NCBI GenBank assembly: GCA_002426015.1
Contig: DINS01000014.1
Span: forward strand, 59,371-123,370
DNA: 64,000 nucleotides
Reading direction: 5' to 3'
Origin: Flavobacteriaceae bacterium UBA5534
Lineage (GTDB): Bacteria; Bacteroidota; Bacteroidia; Flavobacteriales; Flavobacteriaceae
The notes beneath the pieces are model-generated. The model did no database searches and was not told the origin of the DNA. It was given only the letters and a program-made list of their open reading frames with translations. Below are positions 39,799 to 48,633 of this stretch, one piece after another; the first letter of the stretch is position 1, and every line of letters starts with the position of its first letter. The position numbers and the translations under genes are program-made.

Positions 39799-40509
39799 TT
39801 ATTCAGAAAAGAGTAGTAATTGCTTCTTTAGTTCTTCTTTTGATGTTTTACCATCATATAATTTATCTACAAGGTAATTGAGAAATTGAGCATTGTCTTT
39901 AATAGATACTAAACTAAAATCGACTATAGCTCTAAAAAAAATTAATAGTAAAGCTGCTATATAAGTAACGCTTGTAAACATCATAAAAAACATGGCAAGG
40001 ATAACAGTAAATTGCTGAATAAAAATTCGAGCATATGGTTTGTACATTATTTCTTGTACTGTAAACTGAAGTTGTTTTTGGGGCAATATAAAATCAAAAA
40101 TAAACTTCATTAATTGCGTACCAACCATTAATGGTAAAATATACTCCATTCCCTTAAAATGAAGTATGGTTTTGTAGTTTTCAATGAGATAAAAAGGCTC
40201 TTTGAAAAACCCATAGTCACCAATTCCGAAAATCACAAATACAAAAATAGATTGTATGGCTACAAATGCTCCATAATGAAATAAGAAAAAAGGAATGAAA
40301 AACATAACAGATTTTCCACTTCCATCATGGCGAGACGCAACATACATTTTAATAGCATTGAACAAACCAATAATTATGGTTTCTAAAAAATACCCAAAAA
40401 GCACTGCATAAGGTTCTATCTTGCCAAGAAAAAGCAAGACAATTAGGACTATTAAATTCATCCAAGCGTATGAATTATTTTTGTTCGGGATAAATACAGA
40501 TTGCAGCAT
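39799..40509 (-). CDS. polytopic membrane protein (DUF6498-like)
   Basis: The 236-residue protein has five to six hydrophobic segments: about 14-33, 35-55, 70-92, 120-135, 165-190 and a shorter last one. The pattern GYFLETIIIGLFNAIKM, followed by a basic loop and PFFLFHYGAFVAIQ, fits the uncharacterised DUF6498 family. It ends in a soluble Lys-rich tail. No transporter motif is visible. It lies alone between the lipoprotein and GSCFA genes on the minus strand. Confidence 0.7.
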   Translation of the reverse strand: MLQSVFIPNKNNSYAWMNLIVLIVLLFLGKIEPYAVLFGYFLETIIIGLFNAIKMYVASRHDGSGKSVMFFIPFFLFHYGAFVAIQSIFVFVIFGIGDYGFFKEPFYLIENYKTILHFKGMEYILPLMVGTQLMKFIFDFILPQKQLQFTVQEIMYKPYARIFIQQFTVILAMFFMMFTSVTYIAALLLIFFRAIVDFSLVSIKDNAQFLNYLVDKLYDGKTSKEELKKQLLLFSE

Positions 40510-40577
40510 ATTCAGTTGTTTAGTTACAAATAAAAGAATTATTCTATTGTTTAAACATACGTCATCTAACGTATATT

Positions 40578-41534
40578 CTAAAACTGCATATGTGGAAATT
40601 CAGATTGAAGTTCTTGCTTTTTAATTTCTAATTGCTGAAGAAATTTTTGATGTGCTTCGGAATTTGGATTGAAAGCTCTATGCTCAATACCCTTTTGAAT
40701 AACATCAACATCATTCATGGTTTTGTCAGTATTTGAAGCCAGCCAAACATATTTAAACTTCTCCCAAATGTATTGTACTGCTATTGCATTTGGGTGTAAC
40801 ATATCTTCAGCATAAAAACGATAATCACGAAGCTCATCGAGCATGATTTCATACGATGGAAAATAAAAACAATTTGTATATGCTTTATCTGACAAAATGT
40901 TATGTATTGCTGCAATTAAATGTGCTTTACTTTGTGTATTCTCAACATAGCCATCTTTAACATGCCTTACTGGAGATACTGTAAAAATGATGTTTGCTTT
41001 AGGGTTTACTTTACAAATTGATTTTACAATATTTTGTAATGAGCTAGAAATCTCATTAATAGTAAGCAACGCCTTGGTAAATTGTTTTTGTGGCACTTTA
41101 TGGCAATTCGCCACAATAGTATCAGACTTTATATCTCTGTAAACCCAAGCTGTTCCGAGTGTGATGATTATGTGTGTCGATTCGAAAATTTGACTATTTG
41201 TTGATTTGATGCTATCGTTCAAACTTTGAAGCAAAGTTTCTTTTGACGCATTACTTAATCTAGAATGCGCATCAAAACAATGCCATTGCTCATTTTGAAA
41301 AAAGACATCTTTATCAGAATACGCCTTTTTTTGAATAGCATTTAAAACTAAAGTTTCTATCGCTTTAGGATGAAACAAAATACCAAAAGGATTTTGAAGA
41401 TTCTGAAATTTGAAATACTCGAATTTATCTCCAATATTTTCAACAAAACAAGAACCTAATAATAGAATGTTAGATTGATAATCAATTTGATTATTAGACT
41501 GTTTTTCTAATGGTATTTGAGTTTGGAGTTTCAT
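40578..41534 (-). CDS. GSCFA domain protein
   Basis: The 318-residue protein carries the namesake GSCFVENIG motif near residue 34, then QNPFGILFHP and ITLGTAWVYRD, and NIIFTVSPVRHVKDG later; this is the GSCFA family, related to SGNH/GDSL hydrolases. HPNAIAVQYIW near the end could hold the catalytic His. I place the start at 41532-41534 (MKLQTQI). The frame continues upstream as MSFPRKRESH, which is the well-known translation of a palindromic repeat and not protein. The substrate is unknown; carbohydrate esterase activity is a fair guess. Confidence 0.88.
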   Translation of the reverse strand: MKLQTQIPLEKQSNNQIDYQSNILLLGSCFVENIGDKFEYFKFQNLQNPFGILFHPKAIETLVLNAIQKKAYSDKDVFFQNEQWHCFDAHSRLSNASKETLLQSLNDSIKSTNSQIFESTHIIITLGTAWVYRDIKSDTIVANCHKVPQKQFTKALLTINEISSSLQNIVKSICKVNPKANIIFTVSPVRHVKDGYVENTQSKAHLIAAIHNILSDKAYTNCFYFPSYEIMLDELRDYRFYAEDMLHPNAIAVQYIWEKFKYVWLASNTDKTMNDVDVIQKGIEHRAFNPNSEAHQKFLQQLEIKKQELQSEFPHMQF

Positions 41535-41539
41535 ATTAT

Positions 41540-41567
41540 GAGATTCCCGCTTTCGCGGGAATGACAA
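41540..41567 (+). repeat. short palindromic repeat between alaS and GSCFA gene
   Basis: ATTCCCGC (41543-41550), TTTC, GCGGGAAT (41555-41562) form a perfect 8-base-pair hairpin flanked by GAG and GACAA. It fills nearly all the space between the two genes and is the best-preserved copy of the family seen at 27820, 30959 and 32013. Confidence 0.7.
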
Positions 41568-41568
41568 T

Positions 41569-44181
41569 TTAATTTATATATTTTATTGCTGCTGCTAAAG
41601 CCTCATCAATTCCATCAGGATTTTTTCCACCAGCAGTAGCGAAAAATGGTTGACCTCCACCTCCACCTTGAATGTATTTTCCAAGTTCACGAACAATAGT
41701 TCCTGCATTTAAACCTTTGCTCTCAACTAATTCTTTAGAGATATAACATGACAATAATGCTTTCCCATCGTTTTCTGTCCCAAATAATAAAAACAGATTT
41801 GTGTATTGCTGTCCTAATTCAAAAGATACATCTTTAATACCAGAAGCGTCTAAATCTAATTTTTTTGCTAAAAACTGAATACCGTTAATTTCGGTTAACT
41901 CGTTTTTTAAGTCACCTTTTACGTTTTTAGCCTTATCTTTTAATAAGTTTTCTATCTGCTTTTTTAAATCTGCATTTTCTGCTTGTAAATTCTGTAAAGC
42001 TTTTACAGGTTCCTGCGCATTATTAAGCAAATCTTTCATTTCAAAATAAGCTCTGTTATTTTCAAAATAGAAATCTTTTACAGCATCGTTAGTTATCGCC
42101 TCAATACGTCTAATTCCTGCTGCAACAGCACCTTCAGACACAATCTTAAAATGCCAAATATCACCTGTGTTTTTTACATGTGTTCCTCCACAAAGCTCAA
42201 TAGATTGCCCAAAACGAACAGCTCTTACTGTATCGCCATATTTTTCGCCAAACAATGCCATTGCGCCTTCGTCAATAGCTTGTTGCATTGGTATATTTCT
42301 TTTTTCCTGTAACGCTAATTTACCATCAATACGAGCATTGACAAAGTTCTCAACATCACGTAATTCTTCAATTGTTAATTTTGAAAAGTGAGAAAAGTCG
42401 AAACGTAAATATTTAGAGTGTACAGCACTTCCTTTTTGCTCAACATGTGTTCCTAAAATTTCTCGTAAAGCTTGATGCAACAAATGGGTTGCTGTATGGT
42501 TACATTCTGTTCTGTAACGTTGTTTAGCATCTACAACTGCTTTAAAAGTTTGATTAATATGCTTTGGAAGGTTTTTAGCAAAATGAATAATGATATTATT
42601 TTCCTTTTTAGTATCTAAAATATAAACCACATCTCCATGAGAATCTTCCAAATACCCTTTATCACCTACTTGACCTCCTCCTTCTGGATAAAATGGTGTT
42701 AGATTGAATACTAACTGATACATTTCGCCATCTTTTTTAGAAACTACTTTTCTGTAGCGAGTCAACTTAACATTCGCCTCCAACATATCGTAACCTACAA
42801 ACTCTTCATGTGTATCATCAGATAAGATAGTCCAATCGTCTGTAGACATTTCACTTGCAGCACGAGAACGATCTTTTTGCTTTTTCATTTCAGAATGAAA
42901 ACCAGCTTCATCTAAAGACAATCCTTTTTCACGAAGAATTAAAGCAGTTAAATCGATTGGAAATCCGAAAGTATCATATAACTCAAAAGCCTTTTCACCA
43001 GAAATTGTATCAGATTTTGATTCTTCAACAATGCGATTTAACAATACTAAACCTTGATCTAATGTTCTTAAAAACGATTGTTCTTCTTCTTTAATAACGT
43101 TTTCAATTAATTGCTTTTGAGCTTTCAATTCAGGGAAAGCTTTCCCCATCTTTTCGCTTAAAACTTCAACAAGTCTGTATATAAATGGCTCTTTTTGATC
43201 TAAAAACGTAAAGCTATATCTAATTGCACGACGTAATATTCGACGTATTACATAACCTGCTCCTGTATTGCTAGGTAATTGACCATCTGCAATTGAAAAA
43301 GCAACTGCTCTAACGTGATCAGAAATGACACGAATAGCGACATCAACCTTATCGTCTTTACCATATTTTTTATCTGCAATGGTTTCAATTTCTCTAATAA
43401 TTGGAGTAAACACATCTGTATCGTAATTAGACTGAACACCTTGTAATACCATACACAAACGCTCAAAACCCATTCCTGTATCAATATGCTTGTCTGGTAA
43501 TGCTTCAAGCGACCCATTAGCTTTACGGTTGTATTGCATGAAAACCAAATTCCAAATTTCAACAACCTGAGGATGGTCAGCATTTACTAATGTTTTACCA
43601 TCAATTTTAGCTTTTTCTTCAGCTGAACGAATATCAACATGTATCTCACTACAAGGACCACAAGGACCTTGGTCTCCCATTTCCCAGAAGTTATCCTTTT
43701 TATTACCCATTAAAATTCTGTCTTCAGAAATAAAGCCTTTCCACAAATCGTAAGCTTCTTTATCCATTGGTAGTTTATCATCTTCGCTACCTTCAAAAAC
43801 AGTGACGTAAAGTATATCTTTATCTATACCATAAACTGCTGTCAACAATTCCCAAGCCCAAGCAATGGCTTCTTTTTTAAAGTAATCACCAAAACTCCAA
43901 TTCCCTAACATTTCAAACAATGTATGATGATAGGTGTCATAGCCAACTTCTTCTAAATCGTTATGTTTTCCAGAAACACGTAAGCATTTTTGAGTATCTG
44001 CAATTCGGTTATTTTTAGGCTTTGCATTTCCTAAAAAATATTCTTTAAAAGGTGCCATACCAGAATTAACAAACATTAAGGTTGGGTCATCTTTTAACAC
44101 CATTGGTGCAGATGGAACAATTGCATGCTTTTTCTCTTCAAAAAAACTTAAAAATGTGGATCGTATCTCTTGTGACTTCAT
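41569..44181 (-). CDS. alaS: alanyl-tRNA synthetase
   Basis: The 870-residue enzyme has all parts. The class II catalytic core begins KSQEIRSTFLSFFEEKKHAIVPS and includes TLMFVNSGMAPFKEYFLG. The editing domain carries the zinc-type motifs NHTATHLLHQALR and CGGTHVKNTG, and a C-terminal coiled and DHH-like C-Ala domain ends QGGGGGQPFFATAGGK. Length is normal. Its start is divergent from the M23 peptidase gene, and a promoter box is visible about 205 bases upstream, giving an unusually long leader. Confidence 0.97.
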   Translation of the reverse strand: MKSQEIRSTFLSFFEEKKHAIVPSAPMVLKDDPTLMFVNSGMAPFKEYFLGNAKPKNNRIADTQKCLRVSGKHNDLEEVGYDTYHHTLFEMLGNWSFGDYFKKEAIAWAWELLTAVYGIDKDILYVTVFEGSEDDKLPMDKEAYDLWKGFISEDRILMGNKKDNFWEMGDQGPCGPCSEIHVDIRSAEEKAKIDGKTLVNADHPQVVEIWNLVFMQYNRKANGSLEALPDKHIDTGMGFERLCMVLQGVQSNYDTDVFTPIIREIETIADKKYGKDDKVDVAIRVISDHVRAVAFSIADGQLPSNTGAGYVIRRILRRAIRYSFTFLDQKEPFIYRLVEVLSEKMGKAFPELKAQKQLIENVIKEEEQSFLRTLDQGLVLLNRIVEESKSDTISGEKAFELYDTFGFPIDLTALILREKGLSLDEAGFHSEMKKQKDRSRAASEMSTDDWTILSDDTHEEFVGYDMLEANVKLTRYRKVVSKKDGEMYQLVFNLTPFYPEGGGQVGDKGYLEDSHGDVVYILDTKKENNIIIHFAKNLPKHINQTFKAVVDAKQRYRTECNHTATHLLHQALREILGTHVEQKGSAVHSKYLRFDFSHFSKLTIEELRDVENFVNARIDGKLALQEKRNIPMQQAIDEGAMALFGEKYGDTVRAVRFGQSIELCGGTHVKNTGDIWHFKIVSEGAVAAGIRRIEAITNDAVKDFYFENNRAYFEMKDLLNNAQEPVKALQNLQAENADLKKQIENLLKDKAKNVKGDLKNELTEINGIQFLAKKLDLDASGIKDVSFELGQQYTNLFLLFGTENDGKALLSCYISKELVESKGLNAGTIVRELGKYIQGGGGGQPFFATAGGKNPDGIDEALAAAIKYIN

Positions 44182-44392
44182 AGAGTTTGATTACTAGTCT
44201 TACTATTTTGATAAATTAGTGTTAAAAACGAAACTGCTTGGCTGCATAAAAATTAAAGTATATTTAATTTTGCCCTTTGTAACCTACATTAATCAATTAT
44301 CATTTAGTTTTACTAAATTTACAATTAAAATAATTTGTAGGTTTGTTCGTTTGCTTAACAGTTTTAGACAAAACATTTGTCTATTTAATGTG

Positions 44393-44400
44393 CAAAAATA
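44393..44400 (-). promoter_or_regulatory. possible alaS promoter with long structured leader
   Basis: TATTTTTG on the minus strand matches TAnnTTTG. If used, the alaS leader is about 205 bases. Within it AACCTACA (44281-44288) pairs with TGTAGGTT (44336-44343), enclosing a second hairpin TTTAGT/ACTAAA (44303-44317). Confidence 0.4.
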
Positions 44401-44414
44401 GTATAAATTAACTA

Positions 44415-45386
44415 ATGAGTAAGGTAAAATATTATTACGATTCTGAAACACTTTCCTATAGAAAAATAGAAAAGAAGAAAGGACGAACCTTTAAATATGC
44501 TTTCATGTTTTTGTTGGCATCAGCTCTTTTTGGATTTCTTTTTGTTTTTCTTGCCAGTCAATTTGTAAGGTCACCTAAAGAAAGAGCATTAGCAAGAGAG
44601 TTGCAACATATGGAATTGCAATACGAATTATTAAACAGAAAAATGGACGAAGCCCAAGCTGTTTTATCTAATGTTGAAGAACGCGACAATGCCATTTATC
44701 GTTTGTATTTTGAAGCCAACCCGATACCAGAAGAACAACGCAAAGCAGGATTTGGTGGTATCAATCGCTATAAAGACCTAGAGGGTTTTGATAATTCAAA
44801 ATTGATTATAGAAACTAACAAACGAATGGATATTCTTCAAAAGCAGATTGTTGTCCAGTCTCGTTCGTTAGATGAAATTGCAATTTTAGCCGAAAACAAA
44901 GAAAAGTTTCTAGCAGCTATTCCTGCCATTCAACCTGTAAACACTGAAGATTTAACACGCATGGCTTCTGGCTATGGATATAGAACAGATCCTTTTACCA
45001 AAGTAAGAAAGTTCCATTTTGGTATGGATTTTACGGCACCTCGAGGCACTCCTGTTTATGCCACAGGTGATGGAGTCGTGGTTAGGGCAGATAATTCGGC
45101 AACAGGTTATGGTAACCATATTCGTATTGATCATGGCTATGGTTACGTAACACTATATGCTCATTTATACAAATATAATGTACGTGCCAATCAGCGTGTG
45201 AAACGAGGTGATTTAATCGGTTTTGTCGGAAGTACAGGACGTTCAGAAGCACCTCATTTGCATTATGAAGTATTTAAGGATGAAGAACGCATCAATCCTA
45301 TTAACTTCTATTACGGAAACTTATCTGCTGAAGAATACGCAAGACTATTGGAGCACGCAGCTTTAGAAAACCAATCATTAGACTAA
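44415..45386 (+). CDS. M23 family peptidoglycan endopeptidase
   Basis: The 323-residue protein has a cytosolic N-terminal part (to about residue 26), one membrane anchor (about 28-50), a coiled-coil (about 55-165) and an M23 LytM-type domain (about 185-300). The zinc ligands are intact: His201 and Asp205 in HFGMDF, His281/His283 in HLHYEV, plus His250. It should cut peptide cross-links for growth or division. Five bases separate it from the MerR gene; together with alaS, LemA and TPM genes this order is common in Flavobacteriaceae. Confidence 0.95.
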   Translation: MSKVKYYYDSETLSYRKIEKKKGRTFKYAFMFLLASALFGFLFVFLASQFVRSPKERALARELQHMELQYELLNRKMDEAQAVLSNVEERDNAIYRLYFEANPIPEEQRKAGFGGINRYKDLEGFDNSKLIIETNKRMDILQKQIVVQSRSLDEIAILAENKEKFLAAIPAIQPVNTEDLTRMASGYGYRTDPFTKVRKFHFGMDFTAPRGTPVYATGDGVVVRADNSATGYGNHIRIDHGYGYVTLYAHLYKYNVRANQRVKRGDLIGFVGSTGRSEAPHLHYEVFKDEERINPINFYYGNLSAEEYARLLEHAALENQSLD

Positions 45387-45390
45387 TCAT

Positions 45391-45720
45391 ATGCACATTG
45401 ACCTTCCTGAAAAACGATATTATGGCATTGGCGAAGTAGCCAAAGCTTTTGATGTAAATACGTCTCTCATTCGCTTTTGGGAAAAAGAATTTGATGTGTT
45501 GAAGCCAAAAAAGAATGCCAAAGGCAATCGTAAATTTACGCCAGAAGATATCACCAACCTTAAGTTTATCTACCATTTGGTTAAAGAACGTGGTTTTACA
45601 CTTGAAGGCGCCAAAACACATTTAAAAGAAGAAAAACAAAAATCGCTGGACACTTTTGAAATTATCAGTAAATTAGAGGGTGTCAAAGCACAACTTCTAA
45701 AAATAAAAGAACAGTTGTAA
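45391..45720 (+). CDS. MerR family transcription regulator
   Basis: The 109-residue protein has a MerR-type winged helix: KRYYGIGEVAKAFDVNTSLIRFWEKEFDVLKPKKN. A short C-terminal helix (about 75-108) follows, with no effector-binding domain or metal-binding cysteines. Such short MerR proteins are common in Bacteroidota, and their targets are unknown. It lies five bases downstream of the peptidase gene and is probably co-transcribed. Confidence 0.92.
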   Translation: MHIDLPEKRYYGIGEVAKAFDVNTSLIRFWEKEFDVLKPKKNAKGNRKFTPEDITNLKFIYHLVKERGFTLEGAKTHLKEEKQKSLDTFEIISKLEGVKAQLLKIKEQL

Positions 45721-45770
45721 CATTTTAATAACAATTTCAACTAATAAATAAACTCAAAAAATCAACTATT

Positions 45771-46370
45771 ATGAAAAAATGGCTTATTCCTGTAATCGTT
45801 ATTGCTGTAATTGCAATCGGATTTTATTCTTGGGGAAAAGGATTTAATAATACCGCAGTCGAACTCAAAGAAACAGCTACCAAATCTTGGGGAGATGTAG
45901 AAAGCAGTTACCAACGTCGTAATGATTTGATAGGTAATTTAGTAAAAACAGTTCAAGGTGCAGCCGATTTTGAGCGCACTACCTTAAGAGAAGTGATTGA
46001 AGCGAGAGCGAAAGCGACCTCCACAACCATTGACGCCAACAATTTAACCGCTGAAAATATGGCACAGTTTCAACAAGCACAAAGTGGCTTGAGTGGTGCA
46101 CTTTCAAAATTGTTGGTCTCTGTTGAACGTTATCCAGAGCTGAAAGCCAATCAAAACTTTTTGGAGTTGCAATCGCAATTAGAAGGTACAGAAAATAGAA
46201 TCAATGTAGCGAGAGATCGCTTTAATGAAGCTGTCGAGCCATACAACAAGCATATCAAGACATTCCCAAACACCTTATTGGCAGGGTTGTTCAACTTTGA
46301 TGCAATGGATTACTACAAAGCGGATGCTGGAAGTGAGAATGCTCCAGATGTCGATTTTGAATTCAAATAG
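45771..46370 (+). CDS. LemA family protein
   Basis: The 199-residue protein has an N-terminal membrane segment (about 5-25) and a helical LemA domain (ETATKSWGDVESSYQRRNDLIGNLVKTVQG, and RYPELKANQNFLELQSQLEGTENRI). LemA is frequently paired with TPM-domain proteins in Bacteroidota, as here, and its role is not known beyond envelope association. The next gene begins three bases after its stop, so the three genes form an operon. Confidence 0.96.
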   Translation: MKKWLIPVIVIAVIAIGFYSWGKGFNNTAVELKETATKSWGDVESSYQRRNDLIGNLVKTVQGAADFERTTLREVIEARAKATSTTIDANNLTAENMAQFQQAQSGLSGALSKLLVSVERYPELKANQNFLELQSQLEGTENRINVARDRFNEAVEPYNKHIKTFPNTLLAGLFNFDAMDYYKADAGSENAPDVDFEFK

Positions 46371-46373
46371 GAT

Positions 46374-46811
46374 ATGTCTAAAGTTGAAGATTTCTTAACT
46401 GCCCAAGAAGAGCAAGAGATTATTGCAGCCATAAGAACTGCAGAAAAAAACACATCAGGTGAGATTCGAATACATATCGAAAAAACATCGCAAATTGATG
46501 CTATAGATCGCGCTTTGGATGTATTTCATGATTTAAAAATGGACAACACCAAACTTCAAAATGCTGTACTTATTTATGTCGCTGTTGAAGATAGGAGTTT
46601 TGTGATTTTTGGAGACAAAGGCATTAATGACGTGGTGCCAACTGACTTTTGGGACAGTACAAAAGAAATCATGCTATCCTATTTTAAAACTGGCAACTTT
46701 AAACAAGGCTTAATTGAAGGTGTCTTAAAAGCAGGCGAACAACTGTCAAAGCATTTTCCTTGGGAACATGACGACAGAAACGAACTTCCTAATGAAATTT
46801 CAAAAGGTTAA
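46374..46811 (+). CDS. TPM domain protein, soluble
   Basis: The 145-residue protein consists of a TPM_phosphatase domain (about 8-130): FLTAQEEQEIIAAIRTAEKNTSGEIRIHI, the turn VLIYVAVEDRSFVIFGDKGIN, and a final helix. It has no signal peptide, unlike its downstream partner. TPM domains are proposed to act as phosphatases or in photosystem/protein quality roles; their role in Flavobacteria is unknown. It sits between lemA and the larger TPM gene, three bases from the former and 16 from the latter. Confidence 0.93.
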   Translation: MSKVEDFLTAQEEQEIIAAIRTAEKNTSGEIRIHIEKTSQIDAIDRALDVFHDLKMDNTKLQNAVLIYVAVEDRSFVIFGDKGINDVVPTDFWDSTKEIMLSYFKTGNFKQGLIEGVLKAGEQLSKHFPWEHDDRNELPNEISKG

Positions 46812-46827
46812 AAATTAAGTAAACAAT

Positions 46828-47703
46828 ATGCAGTCTTCAATCTTCAGCCAACATTTTAAACTTAAAAAGGCAAGCGTTTGTGGACGCTTTCTTTTTAATG
46901 TGTTGCTGATATTTTGCTGTTTTCAAGTAAGTTTTGCTCAATTTAAAATCCCAGAAAAACCCTCAAAAACATCCGAACAGACCAGTGTTTATGATTATAT
47001 CGATTTGCTTTCACCAAGCGAAAAAAACAATCTCGAACAAAAACTTATAAAATATTCGGATACGACCTCAACTCAAATTGTTGTTGCTATTATCAGCTCG
47101 ACTCAAGGTGAAAACATCAATTATTTGGGTGCTAAATGGGGACATGCTTGGGGAATTGGCCAAGCCAAAGAAGATAATGGCATATTGATTTTATTGGCAA
47201 GAGACGATCGCAAAATTGCCATCAGCAGTGGTTATGGTGTAGAGCATTTATTGACCGATGCCATGTCAAAACGAATTATTGAAAGAGATATCATTCCTTA
47301 CTTTAAGCAAAACGATTATTATGGTGGGCTCAACAAAGGTAGTGATGCCATTTTTGAAGTACTCACTGGCGAATATCAAGGCACACGACAAAATGATTCA
47401 GGTGGTTTTCCCATTGTGTTTTTCTTCATTCTGCTTGTTGTTTTTATCATTTTTATAATCTCCATTTCAAAACATCATCGTGGTGGCAATGGCGGCTCTG
47501 GTGGTAAAACCGATGGTACCAGTATTTGGGATGCCATTATCTTGAGCAATATGGGACGAGGAAGTTATGGAGGCGGCTCTTCAGGTGGATTTGGTCGTAG
47601 TTCTGGTGGTGGATTCTCTGGTGGAGGTGGCTTTGGAGGTGGCTTTGGAGGTGGCTTCGGCGGAGGCGGCTTTGGAGGTGGAGGCGCTTCTGGAGGATGG
47701 TAA
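46828..47703 (+). CDS. TPM domain membrane protein with glycine-rich tail
   Basis: The 291-residue protein has a signal-type N-terminus (hydrophobic to about residue 37, ending SFAQ), a TPM_phosphatase domain (about 53-178), one membrane helix (about 190-212) and a cytosolic tail. From about residue 242 on the tail is almost wholly Gly, Ser and Phe in GGGFGGG-type repeats. This is the classic YgcG-like layout. The repeats in the DNA are a result of the codons and not of a mobile element. It closes the LemA-TPM-TPM operon. Confidence 0.95.
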   Translation: MQSSIFSQHFKLKKASVCGRFLFNVLLIFCCFQVSFAQFKIPEKPSKTSEQTSVYDYIDLLSPSEKNNLEQKLIKYSDTTSTQIVVAIISSTQGENINYLGAKWGHAWGIGQAKEDNGILILLARDDRKIAISSGYGVEHLLTDAMSKRIIERDIIPYFKQNDYYGGLNKGSDAIFEVLTGEYQGTRQNDSGGFPIVFFFILLVVFIIFIISISKHHRGGNGGSGGKTDGTSIWDAIILSNMGRGSYGGGSSGGFGRSSGGGFSGGGGFGGGFGGGFGGGGFGGGGASGGW

Positions 47704-47747
47704 TTTTTAAGTATTCCGTTTTTTACAAACTTCATTTCAAAAAATAA

Positions 47748-48596
47748 ATGGCAAAACAGATTATAAAAAATAGACTAATCATATTGTTTTTTTTAGTATG
47801 CTATAATCTTTCCTCTTGCCAAAGTAACGTTTTAAATCCCTCTCAATTTTATACGGATTCCATTTACAGCGAGCATTTATCAGAGTATCGAAAACACAAT
47901 ATTTACCTTCCAGAAAATTACGAACAAGGGAAGAGCTACCCTATTATTTATGCTACTGATGGTGGTGAAATCACAGACAACAATGTTAACATAAAAACTC
48001 TTGATTCACTGATCCATAATAAAATCATTCAACCTGTTATTTACATAGAAAGCTATTGCAATCGAAAAATTGCTGATAGTGTCACACTTGGTACTGGAGA
48101 GAAAAGATATTTGAACTACAGAAATTATGAATATGTTGAAGCAAATTATGTCGAGGGTGTAAATCCTATATTTTCGAATAGTTTTAGAAATCACATGTTG
48201 TATTTCAAAGATGAGTTAATTCCAAGTGTTGAAAGGAAATTAAAAATTAAAGTGTCCAAAAAAGATAGGGCTTTTTACGGTTTCTCGAATGGTGCAGGGT
48301 TTGGCCTAAATTTGTCAAATAGATATCCTGAACTTATCGAACATTTTATTTGTTTCTCGACACTTGGTTCTAATGTTGAAAATCTAAAATGGGATAAAAC
48401 AGTTGCATATCCTAAACTATCTATAAAATATGGCAATGAAGAACCAACGTTTTTTCAAGAAGAAACAGAAAAGATTACTGAAAAGTATAAATCGGTAAAC
48501 GCTTTTTACAAATTAGATGTTTTTAACGGAGGCCACGATTACAAAAAATGGAATGAGGAATTTGCAAAATCGCTTATTGAACTCTTCAATGATTAA
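47748..48596 (+). CDS. alpha/beta-hydrolase esterase lipoprotein
   Basis: The 282-residue protein has a lipobox-like end of signal (LSSCQS, near residue 24) and a putative-esterase (esterase D/enterochelin esterase-like) fold. The nucleophile elbow GFSNGAGFG holds the catalytic Ser, YLPENYEQGKSYPIIYATDGG is the usual early strand, and NGGHDYKKW contains the likely catalytic His. Asp lies probably between them. The substrate is not known. A hairpin terminator overlaps its stop. Confidence 0.88.
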   Translation: MAKQIIKNRLIILFFLVCYNLSSCQSNVLNPSQFYTDSIYSEHLSEYRKHNIYLPENYEQGKSYPIIYATDGGEITDNNVNIKTLDSLIHNKIIQPVIYIESYCNRKIADSVTLGTGEKRYLNYRNYEYVEANYVEGVNPIFSNSFRNHMLYFKDELIPSVERKLKIKVSKKDRAFYGFSNGAGFGLNLSNRYPELIEHFICFSTLGSNVENLKWDKTVAYPKLSIKYGNEEPTFFQEETEKITEKYKSVNAFYKLDVFNGGHDYKKWNEEFAKSLIELFND

Positions 48597-48620
48597 ATAA
48601 ATGTTAGGCATTTATTTTTT
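48595..48620 (+). terminator. terminator after esterase gene
   Basis: AAATAAATG (48595-48603) pairs with CATTTATTT (48609-48617), followed by T residues; the stem begins inside the stop codon of the esterase gene. Confidence 0.75.
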
Positions 48621-48633
48621 AACTTAAATGGCA

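Noticed and set aside
41535..41567. N-terminal extension MSFPRKRESH of the GSCFA protein
   Set aside because: It is the translation of a palindromic repeat that occurs elsewhere in intergenic DNA; the family begins after the downstream ATG at 41534.
44219..44401. 60-codon frame between alaS and the M23 gene
   Set aside because: Composition is that of random AT-rich DNA, with no start context, and it overlaps the probable alaS promoter and leader.
47560..47700. Dense GGAGGTGGC-type repeats, resembling a minisatellite
   Set aside because: They encode the glycine-rich tail common to TPM proteins and stay in frame; no sign of a mobile or regulatory repeat.
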